Below, piece after piece: positions 9,646-21,273 of a stretch of DNA of 49,913 nucleotides. How positions within the stretch are numbered: the first letter of the stretch is position 1; each line of letters opens with the position of its first letter. Origin of the DNA: Modestobacter excelsi (lineage in GTDB: Bacteria > Actinomycetota > Actinomycetes > Mycobacteriales > Geodermatophilaceae); NCBI RefSeq assembly GCF_005930495.1, contig NZ_SJEX01000031.1, forward strand, positions 1 to 49,913, read 5' to 3'. A program made the position numbers and the translations under genes. The notes under the pieces were generated by a model. That model searched no databases and had not been told where the DNA came from. It saw nothing but the letters and a program-made list of their open reading frames with translations.

Positions 9646-9671
9646 GTGATCTGGCTGTGATCGCGCACAAT
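9646..9671 (+). promoter_or_regulatory. mtrA promoter with direct repeat, possible MtrA autoregulatory site
   Basis: GTGAT occurs at 9646-9650 and 9657-9661, an 11-base repeat period as expected for OmpR-family regulators and similar in form to the GTnAC-type direct repeats reported for MtrA. A CACAAT box (9666-9671) lies six bases before the GTG, so the transcript would be leaderless and the repeats overlap the -35 area. Confidence 0.45.
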
Positions 9672-9677
9672 GGCGGC

Positions 9678-10385
9678 GTGCCACCTTCCGCACCCAGTCA
9701 GGGCGCCAGCCGCGGCCGTGTCCTCGTCGTCGACGACGACGCCGCCCTCGCCGAGATGCTGGGCATCGTGCTGCGCCGTGAGGGCTATGAACCGGCCTTC
9801 GTCTCCGACGGCGCCCGGGCGGTGGCGACCTTCCAGCAGCTGCGACCCGACCTGGTGCTGCTGGACCTGATGCTGCCGGGCCGGAACGGGCTGCAGATCT
9901 GCGCCGACATCCGCACCCAGTCGACCGTGCCGATCGTGATGCTCACCGCCAAGGGCGACACGATCGACGTCGTCCAGGGGCTGGAGGCCGGCGCGGACGA
10001 CTACGTGACCAAGCCGTTCAAGCCGGTCGAGCTGGTCGCCCGGGTGCGCGCCCAGCTGCGCCGCGGCGAGAACGGGCAGGCCGAGAGCCTGGCCATCGGC
10101 GACGTGCAGATCGACGTCCCGGCGCACCAGGTCATCCGGGACGGCGTCCCGATCGCCCTCACCCCGCTGGAGTTCGACCTGCTCGTCGCGCTGGCGCGCA
10201 AACCGCGGCAGGTGTTCACCCGCGAGCTGCTGCTCGAGCAGGTGTGGGGCTACCGGCACGCTGCGGACACCCGGCTGGTCAACGTGCACGTGCAGCGGCT
10301 GCGGGCCAAGGTCGAGCGCGACCCCGAGAAGCCCGAGGTCGTGCTGACGGTGCGCGGCGTCGGCTACAAGGCCGGGCCCCCGTGA
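9678..10385 (+). CDS. mtrA: Response regulator MtrA
   Basis: A 235-aa OmpR/PhoB-type regulator. The receiver domain (about 14-125) has the acidic pair at 20-21, phosphoacceptor Asp63 in LLDLMLPG, Thr90 and Lys112 in TKPFKP. The winged-helix domain follows from about 140 with VWGYRHAADTRLVNVHV. MtrA controls cell-wall hydrolases and division genes in Actinobacteria. GTG at 9678 is chosen because a -10 box lies just upstream; an ATG-started extension from 9618 would add unconserved residues. mtrB starts 19 bases after the stop. Confidence 0.95.
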   Translation: MPPSAPSQGASRGRVLVVDDDAALAEMLGIVLRREGYEPAFVSDGARAVATFQQLRPDLVLLDLMLPGRNGLQICADIRTQSTVPIVMLTAKGDTIDVVQGLEAGADDYVTKPFKPVELVARVRAQLRRGENGQAESLAIGDVQIDVPAHQVIRDGVPIALTPLEFDLLVALARKPRQVFTRELLLEQVWGYRHAADTRLVNVHVQRLRAKVERDPEKPEVVLTVRGVGYKAGPP

Positions 10386-10404
10386 GCGGACAGCCCGTCC
10401 GGTC

Positions 10405-12138
10405 GTGAGCACCACGACCGGACCGCCGCCGGTCGACCAGGCCGGCGCCCCTGGAGGTCCCCGGGTCCCGCCGCCCGCCGGTGGGACCCAGGGCCGGGCC
10501 CGCCGGTCCCGATCCCAGCTGCAGGCCGGGCTGCGCCGCCGGCTGCGCCGTGGCCGCCGGCGGGCACTGGTCCTCACCGTGCGCGCCGTCCGCCGCGGGC
10601 TGCGCGCCTGGCGGTCCTCGCTGCAACTGCGCGTCGGTGCGATCACCATGCTGGTCGCCGGTGTCATGGTGGTGATCGTCAGCCTGGTGCTCTTCCGGCA
10701 GATCAGCGACCAGCTGCTGGGCGCGAAGATGCGCGCCGCCGTGGACCAGTCACTGGCCGGCGTCCAGTACGCGCAGTCCGAGGTGAGCGGCATCGCCACC
10801 AGCGACTCGGCCAGCATCCGCTCCACGCTGTCCCGGACGGTGCAGAACCTGCAGTCCCGAGGCGGCGCCGCCGGTGACTTCGACGTCGTCATGGTCTACC
10901 TCTCCGGCGATGCGGAGCGGCCGGCCGCCAGCCGGCGCGACGTCTACCCCTCGATCCCCGCCGACCTGCGCGCCGAGGTCGCCGAGGGCTCGCAGGCCTA
11001 CCGGTACGCCCTCGTGCCCGACCCCACCGGCGACCCGGTGCCCACGCTGCTGGTCGGGGCCCCGGTGCCCACCGAGGGCCAGGGCGGGGACCGGGTCGAG
11101 GTGTACTTCGCGTTCCCGCTGGAGCAGGAGCAGCAGAGCCTCGAGGGGATCCGCAGCACCGTCCTGATCACCTGCGCCGTGCTGACGCTGTTCGTCGCCG
11201 GGATCGGGGTGCTGGTGACCCGGCTGGTGGTCGACCCGGTGCGCCGGGCGGCCGGCAGTGCCCAGCGGCTGGCCGACGGGCACCTGGAGGAACGGCTGGT
11301 GGTGCGCGGCGAGGACGACCTCGCCCGGCTGGCCACCAGCTTCAACGCCATGGCCGACAGCCTGCAGAAGCAGATCACCCAGCTGGAGGGGCTCTCCCAC
11401 CTGCAGCAGCGGTTCACCTCCGACGTCTCGCACGAGCTGCGCACCCCGTTGACCACCGTGCAGATGGCCGCAGCCGTGCTGCACGAGGCGCGCGAGGACT
11501 TCGACCCCGCGGTCGCCCGCTCCGCGGAGCTGCTGCGCGCCGAGCTCGACCGCTTCGAGGGCCTGCTCTCCGACCTGCTGGAGATCAGCCGGTACGACGC
11601 CGGGGCCGCCACCCTCGAGCCCGAGCCGCGGGACCTCGTCCCCGTGGTGGAGCGGGTGGTCGAGGGGATGACCGCGCTGGCGCAGCGGCACGGCTGCGAC
11701 CTGCAGGTGACCGTCCCGCCGTCGTCGGTGATCGCCGAGGTCGACGGACGGCGGGTCGAGCGGGTGCTGCGCAACCTGGTCGGCAACGCCATCGAGCACG
11801 GCGCCGGCAAGCCGGTCCAGATCACCCTCGCCGCCTCGAGCACCGCCGCGGCCATCACCGTGCGCGACCACGGCATCGGGCTGACCCCCGCCGACGCCCA
11901 GCACGTCTTCGACCGCTTCTGGCGGGCCGACCCGGCGCGGGTCCGCTCGGTCGGCGGCAGCGGGCTGGGCCTGTCGATCAGCCTCGAGGACGCCCGCCTG
12001 CACGGAGGCTGGCTGCAGGTCTGGGGGCTGCCCGGCCAGGGCGCGCAGTTCCGGCTGACCCTGCCGATGACCGCCGGCGGCGAGCTGACCAGCTCGCCGC
12101 TGCCGCTGAGGCCGCCGTTCCTCGGGCCGCGGACATGA
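10405..12138 (+). CDS. mtrB: Sensor histidine kinase MtrB
   Basis: A 577-aa kinase partner of MtrA. An Arg-rich N-terminal tail (to about 70) leads to helix 1 (about 77-98), an extracytoplasmic sensor domain, helix 2 (about 252-275), HAMP, a dimerisation domain with SHELRTPL (His343) and an ATPase domain with NAIEH, DHGIGL and GGSGLGLSI motifs. Its stop overlaps the lpqB ATG (ATGA), so the three genes form the classic mtrA-mtrB-lpqB operon. Confidence 0.95.
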   Translation: MSTTTGPPPVDQAGAPGGPRVPPPAGGTQGRARRSRSQLQAGLRRRLRRGRRRALVLTVRAVRRGLRAWRSSLQLRVGAITMLVAGVMVVIVSLVLFRQISDQLLGAKMRAAVDQSLAGVQYAQSEVSGIATSDSASIRSTLSRTVQNLQSRGGAAGDFDVVMVYLSGDAERPAASRRDVYPSIPADLRAEVAEGSQAYRYALVPDPTGDPVPTLLVGAPVPTEGQGGDRVEVYFAFPLEQEQQSLEGIRSTVLITCAVLTLFVAGIGVLVTRLVVDPVRRAAGSAQRLADGHLEERLVVRGEDDLARLATSFNAMADSLQKQITQLEGLSHLQQRFTSDVSHELRTPLTTVQMAAAVLHEAREDFDPAVARSAELLRAELDRFEGLLSDLLEISRYDAGAATLEPEPRDLVPVVERVVEGMTALAQRHGCDLQVTVPPSSVIAEVDGRRVERVLRNLVGNAIEHGAGKPVQITLAASSTAAAITVRDHGIGLTPADAQHVFDRFWRADPARVRSVGGSGLGLSISLEDARLHGGWLQVWGLPGQGAQFRLTLPMTAGGELTSSPLPLRPPFLGPRT

Positions 12139-13877
12139 GCCGGCCCCCGCGCCGGGCCCGCGGCGTCGCGCTCCTCGCGCTGGTGCTGGCCGCGCTGCTC
12201 GCGGGCTGCAGCACCGTGCCCACCGAGTCGGCCACCATCAAGATCACCCAGGTGGCCCAGCCGAGCGACGACGCCGTTCGCCTCGAGCCGCTGGCGCCGG
12301 AGGCCGGCGCGGCGCCGGAGGAGGTCGTCCGCGGCTTCATCGACGCCAGCGCCAGCGCCGTGCGCAACCACCCGATCGCCCGGCAGTACCTGGCGGGCGA
12401 CGCCGCGATGAACTGGTCCGACAGCGACGGCGTGACGGTGATCAGCCAGGACTACGCCCCGGTGCAGGCCCAGCCGGGCACCGTGGTGGTCACCGGCACC
12501 CTGGTCGGCACGGTCGACGAGCGCGGCGTGTTCACCGTCGGCACCGGATCGGTCTACACCCGCACCTTCACGCTGTCCGACGACTCCGGCGAGTGGCGGA
12601 TCACCGACCCGCCCGACGGCCTGCTCCTGCTGGAACCGGACTTCGCCCGCACGTACGAGCAGGTGGACGCCTACTTCCTGGACCCCACCGGGACCCGGGT
12701 GGTCCCTGACCCGCGCTACCTGGTCACCGGCGAGGCGCAGCCCAACACCCTGGTCACGCGGCTGCTCGGCGGGGCGTCGCCGCTGCTCGCGGCCGGGGTG
12801 GTGAACCCGCTGGCCGGCGCCCAGCTGCGGAGCACGGTCAGCGTCACCGACACGACGGCGACGGTCGACCTGAGCTTCCCCGCCGAGGTCTCCGACGCCA
12901 CCCTGGCGGCCGCCTCGGCGCAGCTGACCTGGTCGCTGTCGCAGCTGGACATCAACACCGTCCGGGTGCTGCGCGACGGGCAGGACCTCGACCTGCCCGA
13001 CGTCCCCGAGGCGCAGAGCACCGCGGACTGGGTGGCCCTGGACCCCGACGTCGCCCCGATCGGCGCGGTCGGGCACTACCTGAGCGGCGGCGGGCTCCGC
13101 CTGGCCAGCGACGGCAGCACGCCACCCGGGCCGGCCGGGACCGGCGTGTACGGGCTGGTCTCCGCCGCGGTCACCGTCGACGCCCGCACCAGCCAGCTGG
13201 GCTTCATGGCCGGGGTGTCGGCGATCGTGTCGCCCTCGGGCGACCCGGCCTCCCTGCTGGCCGGGACCTACGGCGGGGACCTGACCGCGGTCCTGTCCGG
13301 GGCGAGCTTCACCGACCCGACGGTGGCGGGCACCCGCTCCGAGGTGTGGACGGTCCGCAACGGCACCGACGTGGTGCGGCTGCCCTCGGGTGGCCCGGCG
13401 CAGTCGGTCAGCGCCACGACCATGGCCGGCCTGGGCCGGGCGACGACGTTCCAGCTCTCCCCGGACGGCGTCCGCGCGGCCGTGGTCATCCAGGGCGCCC
13501 AGGGCGGGCAGGTCTACGTCGGCACCGTCGTCCGCGACGACGACGCGGTGAGCGTCCGGGACCTCCGTTCGGTGGCGCCCTCGGTGGAGCAGGTCGTCGA
13601 CGTGGCATGGCGCAACGCGGGGCTGCTCATGCTGCTGGCCGGCGACCCGAGCACCGAGCGCACCGTGCCCTACACCGTCGGGGTCGACGGCTCGGAGCTG
13701 TCCACCAACACCACCTCGGGCCTGCCCGGTCAGCCCACCGCCGTGGCCGCGGCACCGGGCCGGCAGCCCCTGGTGAGCGCCAACGGCACGATGTGGACCC
13801 TCGCCGGCGGCAACTGGGTGACGCTGGTGCGCGGTCAGGAACCCCTCCCCGGGACGGCACCCCTCTACCCGATGTGA
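12135..13877 (+). CDS. lpqB: Lipoprotein LpqB
   Basis: A 580-aa lipoprotein with signal peptide and lipobox LLAGC (Cys25). A GerMN domain is expected around residues 190-310, followed by a beta-propeller-like C-terminal half. LpqB binds the MtrB sensor domain and tunes MtrA phosphorylation in mycobacteria. The start codon overlaps the mtrB stop. Translation is probably coupled. Confidence 0.93.
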   Translation: MSRPPRRARGVALLALVLAALLAGCSTVPTESATIKITQVAQPSDDAVRLEPLAPEAGAAPEEVVRGFIDASASAVRNHPIARQYLAGDAAMNWSDSDGVTVISQDYAPVQAQPGTVVVTGTLVGTVDERGVFTVGTGSVYTRTFTLSDDSGEWRITDPPDGLLLLEPDFARTYEQVDAYFLDPTGTRVVPDPRYLVTGEAQPNTLVTRLLGGASPLLAAGVVNPLAGAQLRSTVSVTDTTATVDLSFPAEVSDATLAAASAQLTWSLSQLDINTVRVLRDGQDLDLPDVPEAQSTADWVALDPDVAPIGAVGHYLSGGGLRLASDGSTPPGPAGTGVYGLVSAAVTVDARTSQLGFMAGVSAIVSPSGDPASLLAGTYGGDLTAVLSGASFTDPTVAGTRSEVWTVRNGTDVVRLPSGGPAQSVSATTMAGLGRATTFQLSPDGVRAAVVIQGAQGGQVYVGTVVRDDDAVSVRDLRSVAPSVEQVVDVAWRNAGLLMLLAGDPSTERTVPYTVGVDGSELSTNTTSGLPGQPTAVAAAPGRQPLVSANGTMWTLAGGNWVTLVRGQEPLPGTAPLYPM

Positions 13878-13965
13878 CCCGGGTGCCGCCGGCCGTCGTC
13901 CCCAGCCGGGACGCCTGTCCCCGGCTGCGGCCGGGACGGCGGCCGGGGCTCCCGGGACGGGCAAC

Positions 13966-14748
13966 GTGGACGGCGTGCGGTACCAGCCCCCGGCGGTCCT
14001 GCGGCACGGCGGACGGGCGCTGGCCGACCTGCTGCTGCCGCGCACCTGCGCCGGCTGCGCGCTGCCGGGCGCCGTCCTGTGCCGGCGGTGCCGCACCCTG
14101 CTGACCCGGCCCCGGCTGGCCCAGCCGCGGCGCCACCCGCCGGGCTTCCCGCCGACCGTGGCGGCCGGTGCCTACGCCGGTCCGGTGCAGCCGGCGGTGA
14201 TCGCGTTCAAGGAGCACGGGCGGGCCGAGCTGGCCGGTCCGCTCGGGACGGCGCTCGGCCTGGCCGTCGCCGCGGTGCTGCTGGGTGTCCCGGAGGCCGG
14301 ACGGGGCCCGGTGCTGCTCGTGCCGGTGCCCAGCTCGGCGGCGGCGGTGCGCCGCCGCGGCCGGGACCACGTGCGGGAGCTCGCCGACGTGGCGGGGGCG
14401 GAGCTGCGGGCCGCGGGGGTGCCGGCACGTCCCGTTCCGCTGCTGACCCGGGTCGGCGGCCGCCGGGTGCGCGACTCGGCCGGGCTGGACGCCGCCCAGC
14501 GCCGGGCGAACCTGGCCGGCCGGTACCGCGCGCGGCCCGGCCCGCCGGGCGCCCGGCTCGTGCTGGTGGACGACGTGGTCACCAGCGGCGCGACGCTGAC
14601 CGAGGCTGCCCGGGCACTGCGTGCGGCCGGGGAGCCCGTGGTGCTGGCGGCGGTCGTCGCGGCCACCCCGCGGCAGGTCCGCCGCGCCGCTCCGGTCGCC
14701 CTCGCCGGCGCCTTCACCGTCCGTGAACCGGAGGTGGACCTGCGATGA
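13966..14748 (+). CDS. ComF family phosphoribosyltransferase-like protein
   Basis: A 260-aa ComF protein. Cys28, Cys31, Cys39 and Cys42 form the N-terminal zinc finger. LVLVDDVVTSGATL (Asp202, Asp203) is the PRPP-binding loop of type I phosphoribosyltransferases, and PVPSS marks the second substrate loop. ComF proteins take part in DNA uptake or single-strand DNA handling; in Actinobacteria this is undemonstrated. It lies between lpqB and hpf as in mycobacteria. Confidence 0.9.
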   Translation: MDGVRYQPPAVLRHGGRALADLLLPRTCAGCALPGAVLCRRCRTLLTRPRLAQPRRHPPGFPPTVAAGAYAGPVQPAVIAFKEHGRAELAGPLGTALGLAVAAVLLGVPEAGRGPVLLVPVPSSAAAVRRRGRDHVRELADVAGAELRAAGVPARPVPLLTRVGGRRVRDSAGLDAAQRRANLAGRYRARPGPPGARLVLVDDVVTSGATLTEAARALRAAGEPVVLAAVVAATPRQVRRAAPVALAGAFTVREPEVDLR

Positions 14749-14782
14749 CGTGCTCCCACTGTCGGGACTCCACCAAGGCGTC

Positions 14783-14788
14783 TAGCGT
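14783..14788 (+). promoter_or_regulatory. -10 box of hpf
   Basis: TAGCGT, about 35 bases upstream of the hpf ATG, which also has GGGAGG four bases upstream. The leader is short. Confidence 0.45.
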
Positions 14789-14823
14789 CGGCTGGATCAC
14801 AGCCCGCCCAATCGGGAGGTCTC

Positions 14824-15573
14824 ATGGAGATCGTGGTCCGAGGTCGAAACGTCGAGGTGCCCGAGCACTTCCGCACCCATGTGGAGGACAAGGTCGGCCA
14901 GCTCGAACGCTTCGACAGCAAGGTCATCCGCATCGACGTCGAGCTGTTGCACGAGAAGAACCCTCGGCAGGCGGCCAACTGCCAGCGCGTGGAGATCACG
15001 CTGCGCGGCAAGGGGCCAGTGGCACGTGCGGAGGCCTGCGCTCCTGACTTCTACGCCGCGCTCGAACTGGCGGCCGGGAAGCTGGAGAACCGGATGCGGC
15101 GGGCGAACGACCGCCGCCGCGTCCACCACGGCCGGCACACCCCGCCGAGTGTGCGGATCGATGCAGCCCCTGTCGCCGAGCCCGCCGCGCCGGTGCTGCT
15201 CGACGATGACGAGACCGCCGGGGTGAGCAGTGCCCCGGAACCCGCGCTGGCCGGGGACGCCGGCGCCGCCGACACGCCCCTGGTCACCGACCTGGACGAG
15301 CACCTGCCCGGACGGATCGTCCGGGAGAAGGTGCACCCGGCCACCCCGATGACCGTCGACCAGGCCCTCTACGAGATGGAGCTGGTCGGCCACGACTTCT
15401 TCATGTTCCTCTGCGCCGACACCGGCCAGCCGTCGGTGGTCTACCGACGGCACGCCTTCGACTACGGCCTGATCCGCCTCGGCACCCCGGTCGATCCCGG
15501 GGACGGGGCCGCGTCGGCCGCTGCGATCGCAATGGCCGGTGCGGCGGGGGAGCGGCAGCCCGCGACCGTCTGA
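14824..15573 (+). CDS. hpf: Ribosome hibernation promoting factor, long form
   Basis: A 249-aa protein that dimerises 70S ribosomes into inactive 100S particles in stationary phase. The N-terminal RaiA/HPF domain covers about residues 1-105 (start [17 protein letters not shown]). An acidic Ala/Pro linker follows. The C-terminal dimerisation domain (about 190-235) has [18 protein letters not shown] and YGLIRL. A strong hairpin ends the transcript. Confidence 0.95.
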   Translation: MEIVVRGRNVEVPEHFRTHVEDKVGQLERFDSKVIRIDVELLHEKNPRQAANCQRVEITLRGKGPVARAEACAPDFYAALELAAGKLENRMRRANDRRRVHHGRHTPPSVRIDAAPVAEPAAPVLLDDDETAGVSSAPEPALAGDAGAADTPLVTDLDEHLPGRIVREKVHPATPMTVDQALYEMELVGHDFFMFLCADTGQPSVVYRRHAFDYGLIRLGTPVDPGDGAASAAAIAMAGAAGERQPATV

Positions 15574-15597
15574 CCGACGACAGCGACCTGGCACCGG

Positions 15598-15630
15598 CGA
15601 GCCGTCCTCCGCACCGCGGAGGGCGGCTCG
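15598..15630 (+). terminator. Hairpin terminator of hpf
   Basis: CGAGCCG-T-CCTCCGC (15598-15612), loop ACC, GCGGAGG-G-CGGCTCG (15616-15630): a 15-bp stem with one U-G pair, 24 bases after the stop. Confidence 0.75.
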
Positions 15631-15676
15631 TCGCACGTCGGTGGACGGACCGCCGGTCGCCTGTCCCCGCGCCGGT

Positions 15677-15776
15677 TCCCGCTCGCGTCAGTCGCCCTGT
15701 CCTCGCGGCGGCTTCCGCGAGCGGTCCGCTCCTCCCTCGCAGGCCTCGGTCGATGCTCCCGCTCGCGTCAGTCGCC
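15677..15776. repeat. 80-base-spaced direct repeat at the end of the GNAT remnant
   Basis: TCCCGCTCGCGTCAGTCGCC is found exactly at 15677-15696 and 15757-15776. The right copy contains the stop codon of the GNAT remnant. The sequence around the copies is also similar, suggesting an old tandem duplication of the gene's 3' end. No gene is seen in 15574-15767. Confidence 0.65.
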
Positions 15777-16145
15777 GGGCAGCCGGGAGAGCAACGCGGC
15801 GTCGCCACGGCTGCCGTCCCGGTGGGCCAGGTGGGAACGCAGCACGCCCTCCTGGCGAAGCCGGCCCGGCGGACGACCTGCTGCGACCCGGCGTTCCGGA
15901 CGTCGGCGACGAGGTACACCCGCTGCGCACCGAGCCCCAGCGCCCTGGCCCCCGTGCAGGGCCCCGGCCCGAGCGTGCGAGGGCTGGGGGGCACGGGGGT
16001 CCTTCCACCAGCGCTGCACCTCGGGGTCCTGGCAGCCGGCGAACACGGCCTCCACGTCGTCGGTGGTGAACGGGCGCAGCACCAGCCGCTGGCTGCGCAC
16101 CACCTCGGTGGTCAGGTCGATGCCGCTCAGGTCCATGCCGCTCAC
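15768..16145 (-). pseudogene. GNAT N-acetyltransferase, internally deleted and frameshifted
   Basis: The first 50 residues read as a normal acetyltransferase start ([20 protein letters not shown], then QDPEVQRWW). The middle of the domain is missing. The acetyl-CoA part reappears in another frame ([19 protein letters not shown], then QQVVRRAGF), and the last 27 residues ([20 protein letters not shown]) return to the first frame. A GAAGGACC hairpin element sits exactly at the first break. GTG at 16145 overlaps the stop of the PPOX gene, so the two formed an operon. No functional enzyme is expected. Confidence 0.75.
15947..16005 (-). repeat. GAAGGACC hairpin element, 59-base full copy inside the GNAT remnant
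   Basis: On the minus strand: GAAGGACC, arm CCCCCGTGC, a 33-base loop beginning CCCCCA and ending CCCT, arm GCACGGGGG, then CC. Length and loop edges match the 60-base copy behind moeZ, whose arms have a different but equally complementary sequence. Confidence 0.7.
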
Positions 16146-16576
16146 GCCGGGCCGTCCTCCCGCGCGGGACCGCGCCAGCGTTCCGCGTTGCCCAGCACCC
16201 GGTCCACCGAGATCTCCAGCACCACCCGCGCCGGGTTCACCCGCGGGCGCTGGTACCGCCGGGCGTACCGGTCCTCGGCGTCGGCCACCGCGTCGGCGTC
16301 CTCCCGCACCACCGCCGTCCCCTCCAGCGTGGCCCAGCAGCGCCCGTCGACCTGGCACACCGCCACCCGGGACTGCCCGGCCCGCACGTGCCGGACCTTC
16401 GCCGAGGCGCCGGAGGTGATCACCCGCGCGATGCCGGCGGCGGCGTCGAGGGTGACCCCGACCGGGACGACGTGCGGGGTCCCGTCGGCGCGCAGCGTGG
16501 TCAGCGTGGCCAGGTGCCGCTCGGTGAAGAACGCCGTCAGGCCGGGCCCGGCGGTGGGACTGGTGGGGGAGGACAC
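16142..16576 (-). CDS. PPOX-class F420-dependent oxidoreductase
   Basis: A 144-aa split-barrel flavin/F420-binding protein. [20 protein letters not shown] is the typical first strand region, with [25 protein letters not shown] and [10 protein letters not shown] along the barrel. Such proteins reduce small substrates with F420H2 or FMN; the substrate is unknown. GTG start at 16576, divergent from secA. Its stop overlaps the GNAT remnant start. Confidence 0.85.
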   Translation of the reverse strand: MSSPTSPTAGPGLTAFFTERHLATLTTLRADGTPHVVPVGVTLDAAAGIARVITSGASAKVRHVRAGQSRVAVCQVDGRCWATLEGTAVVREDADAVADAEDRYARRYQRPRVNPARVVLEISVDRVLGNAERWRGPAREDGPA

Positions 16577-16652
16577 GCTCGCGGAGGGTACGGAGCGGCC
16601 GATCCGGGTACGACCATCGGCCGCGCCGGGACCGCTTCCCAGCCCGGCCGCC

Positions 16653-16658
16653 TACGCT
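16653..16658 (+). promoter_or_regulatory. -10 box of secA, leaderless
   Basis: TACGCT, six bases before the GTG at 16665. Confidence 0.5.
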
Positions 16659-16664
16659 GGGGTC

Positions 16665-19733
<3,069 letters not shown>

Positions 19734-19743
19734 GGCGCTGAGA

Positions 19744-19783
19744 CCGGACGCCCCGCCGACCATCCGGTCGGCGGGGCGTCCGG
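19744..19783 (+). terminator. Hairpin terminator of secA
   Basis: CCGGACGCCCCGCCGACC (19744-19761), loop ATCC, GGTCGGCGGGGCGTCCGG (19766-19783): a perfect 18-bp stem, 10 bases after the stop. It lies between convergent secA and the Rv3235-family gene and could serve both. Confidence 0.85.
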
Positions 19784-19836
19784 CTTCCGGGGCCCGTGCC
19801 GAGCTCGCGAGGCGTGGGGGCGAGGGCGGTCCACCT

Positions 19837-20412
19837 TCAGCCGATCTGCAGCGCCGTGCACCGCCAGCGGCCGTCGATCCCCTCCAGCCGGGCGGCCACG
19901 GCGTGGGCACGTCCGCCCCGGCGGACGACGGCGCTCACCTCCGCGACGCCGTCCACCGGCTCGCAGACGCGCACGGAGCTGACCAGCAGGGGCGCGGTCC
20001 CCTCGCTGCACCAGCGCGGGCGGCGCCGCTCGCTGAGCGCGGTGAACAGGCCTGGGCTCACCAGCGGCTTCAGCTGGGCCACCGGGCGACGACCGGCGAA
20101 CGCCTCGAGGGTCGACGTGACCAGTCGCCGCCCCACCGCCTGTGGGTCGGGCAGCTCGCTGCGGCGCGACCAGGTCGGCCCGAAGTCCGTGGCCTCGGAG
20201 GCGACGGGCTGGTCCAGGCGGGGCCTCGGCCCCGGTGGCGGGGGGAGGCGGCGGGAGCGACGACCCGGAACCAGCAGGCGGACCGGCGCACGCTCGTCCA
20301 GCAGCGGTGGTCCGGGACTGGGAACGGTGACCAGGTGCAACCGCGGGCGCGGCGAGGTCGGGGCGGGCGTGCTGTCCTGCCGGGTGCCGGCGGGCTGGGT
20401 AGGGGCGGTCAT
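19837..20412 (-). CDS. Rv3235 family protein
   Basis: A 191-aa protein of a family that sits next to secA in many Actinobacteria. The first 60 residues are Pro/Arg-rich and disordered. The rest is a small alpha-beta domain (about 80-190) with GRRPVAQLKPLVSPGLF and the final GRWRCTALQIG. Function is unknown. ATG at 20412 has an AGGAG site eight bases upstream. The LysM gene lies 50 bases upstream in the same direction, so they are probably co-transcribed. Confidence 0.8.
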   Translation of the reverse strand: MTAPTQPAGTRQDSTPAPTSPRPRLHLVTVPSPGPPLLDERAPVRLLVPGRRSRRLPPPPGPRPRLDQPVASEATDFGPTWSRRSELPDPQAVGRRLVTSTLEAFAGRRPVAQLKPLVSPGLFTALSERRRPRWCSEGTAPLLVSSVRVCEPVDGVAEVSAVVRRGGRAHAVAARLEGIDGRWRCTALQIG

Positions 20413-20462
20413 CGAGCTCTCCTGGTCGTGCGGTGCGGATGGTCGGACGGTGGGCGCCGGCG

Positions 20463-21179
20463 TCACCCCGGTGGCCGGAGGACCTGCCCCGGCAGCAGGA
20501 GGTCGGGATCGGGACCGATGACGGCGGCGTTCGCCTGCCACCACGCCTGGGTGGCCGCCCGGACAGCGGAGGCGGTCGGCGCGGCGTCCGGTTGCCGGCG
20601 CTCCAGCCAGTCGGCCGCGATGTCCCACAGGCAGTCGCCGCGCAGGACGACGTGCTCCTCCGCGCCGACCTCCGGCCAGTCGGGAACGGCGGGCGGTGCG
20701 CCGGGCCAGTCGGGGACGACCGTCGGCGTCGTCCCGGTCGGCCAGTCGACGACCACCGGGTCGGGACCCCTGCCGAGGTGCTCGGCCGCGACGGCGCTGG
20801 CCGTGGACGACGGGAGTGACGAGGGCGGGAGCAGGACAGGGGCGGCCGTGCTCAACCCGACGCCGAGCGCGACGGCGGCGGCCCGGCGCGCACCGGCCGG
20901 CAGCACGCCGGTCAGCAGCAGGCCGGCTGACCTGCCGGTCCAGCCCGGCACCGTCGATGCCGCCGTCAGCAGGAGCCCCAGGGCGCCCCACGCCCAGCAC
21001 ACCCAGGCCAGGAGCGGCACGCACACCAGGACCAGGGCGTCGGGGCCGGCGCGGTCGACGAGCCCCTGCGGGTCGGTCAGGGCGTCGCGCACCTCGGGCA
21101 GCCCCGGCCCGACGAGCCACAGCGCCCAGGCGGCGCCGCACATCAGCGCCGTCGTACCCGCCCACCGCCGCACCGTCAT
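20463..21179 (-). CDS. LysM-domain membrane protein
   Basis: A 238-aa protein with helices near residues 6-27, 47-75 and 84-115, a Pro/Ser-rich extracytoplasmic linker (WPTGTTPTVVPDWPG type) and a C-terminal LysM module from about 172 (EEHVVLRGDCLWDIAADWL, then PDLLLPGQVLRPP). LysM modules bind N-acetylglucosamine in peptidoglycan, so this probably tethers a membrane complex to the wall. ATG at 21179 has GGAGG upstream. No enzymatic domain is seen. Confidence 0.85.
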   Translation of the reverse strand: MTVRRWAGTTALMCGAAWALWLVGPGLPEVRDALTDPQGLVDRAGPDALVLVCVPLLAWVCWAWGALGLLLTAASTVPGWTGRSAGLLLTGVLPAGARRAAAVALGVGLSTAAPVLLPPSSLPSSTASAVAAEHLGRGPDPVVVDWPTGTTPTVVPDWPGAPPAVPDWPEVGAEEHVVLRGDCLWDIAADWLERRQPDAAPTASAVRAATQAWWQANAAVIGPDPDLLLPGQVLRPPG

Positions 21180-21260
21180 GTGTCCTCCCTCGGAGTTGGA
21201 GCACGACCAAACACCACCACTGCCAGCAAACGCAACCAAATGCACGGATCTGTGGACGGC

Positions 21261-21266
21261 TAGCCT
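21261..21266 (+). promoter_or_regulatory. -10 box of the unknown gene at 21274, leaderless
   Basis: TAGCCT, seven bases before the ATG. The divergent spacer 21180-21260 is A/C-rich (ACCAAACA, AACCAAAT), unlike its surroundings. Confidence 0.5.
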
Positions 21267-21273
21267 GTTCGGC

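Noticed and set aside
15753..16664. N-terminal extension of the secA frame
   Set aside because: Covers the GNAT remnant and PPOX gene on the other strand; SecA homology begins exactly at 16665.
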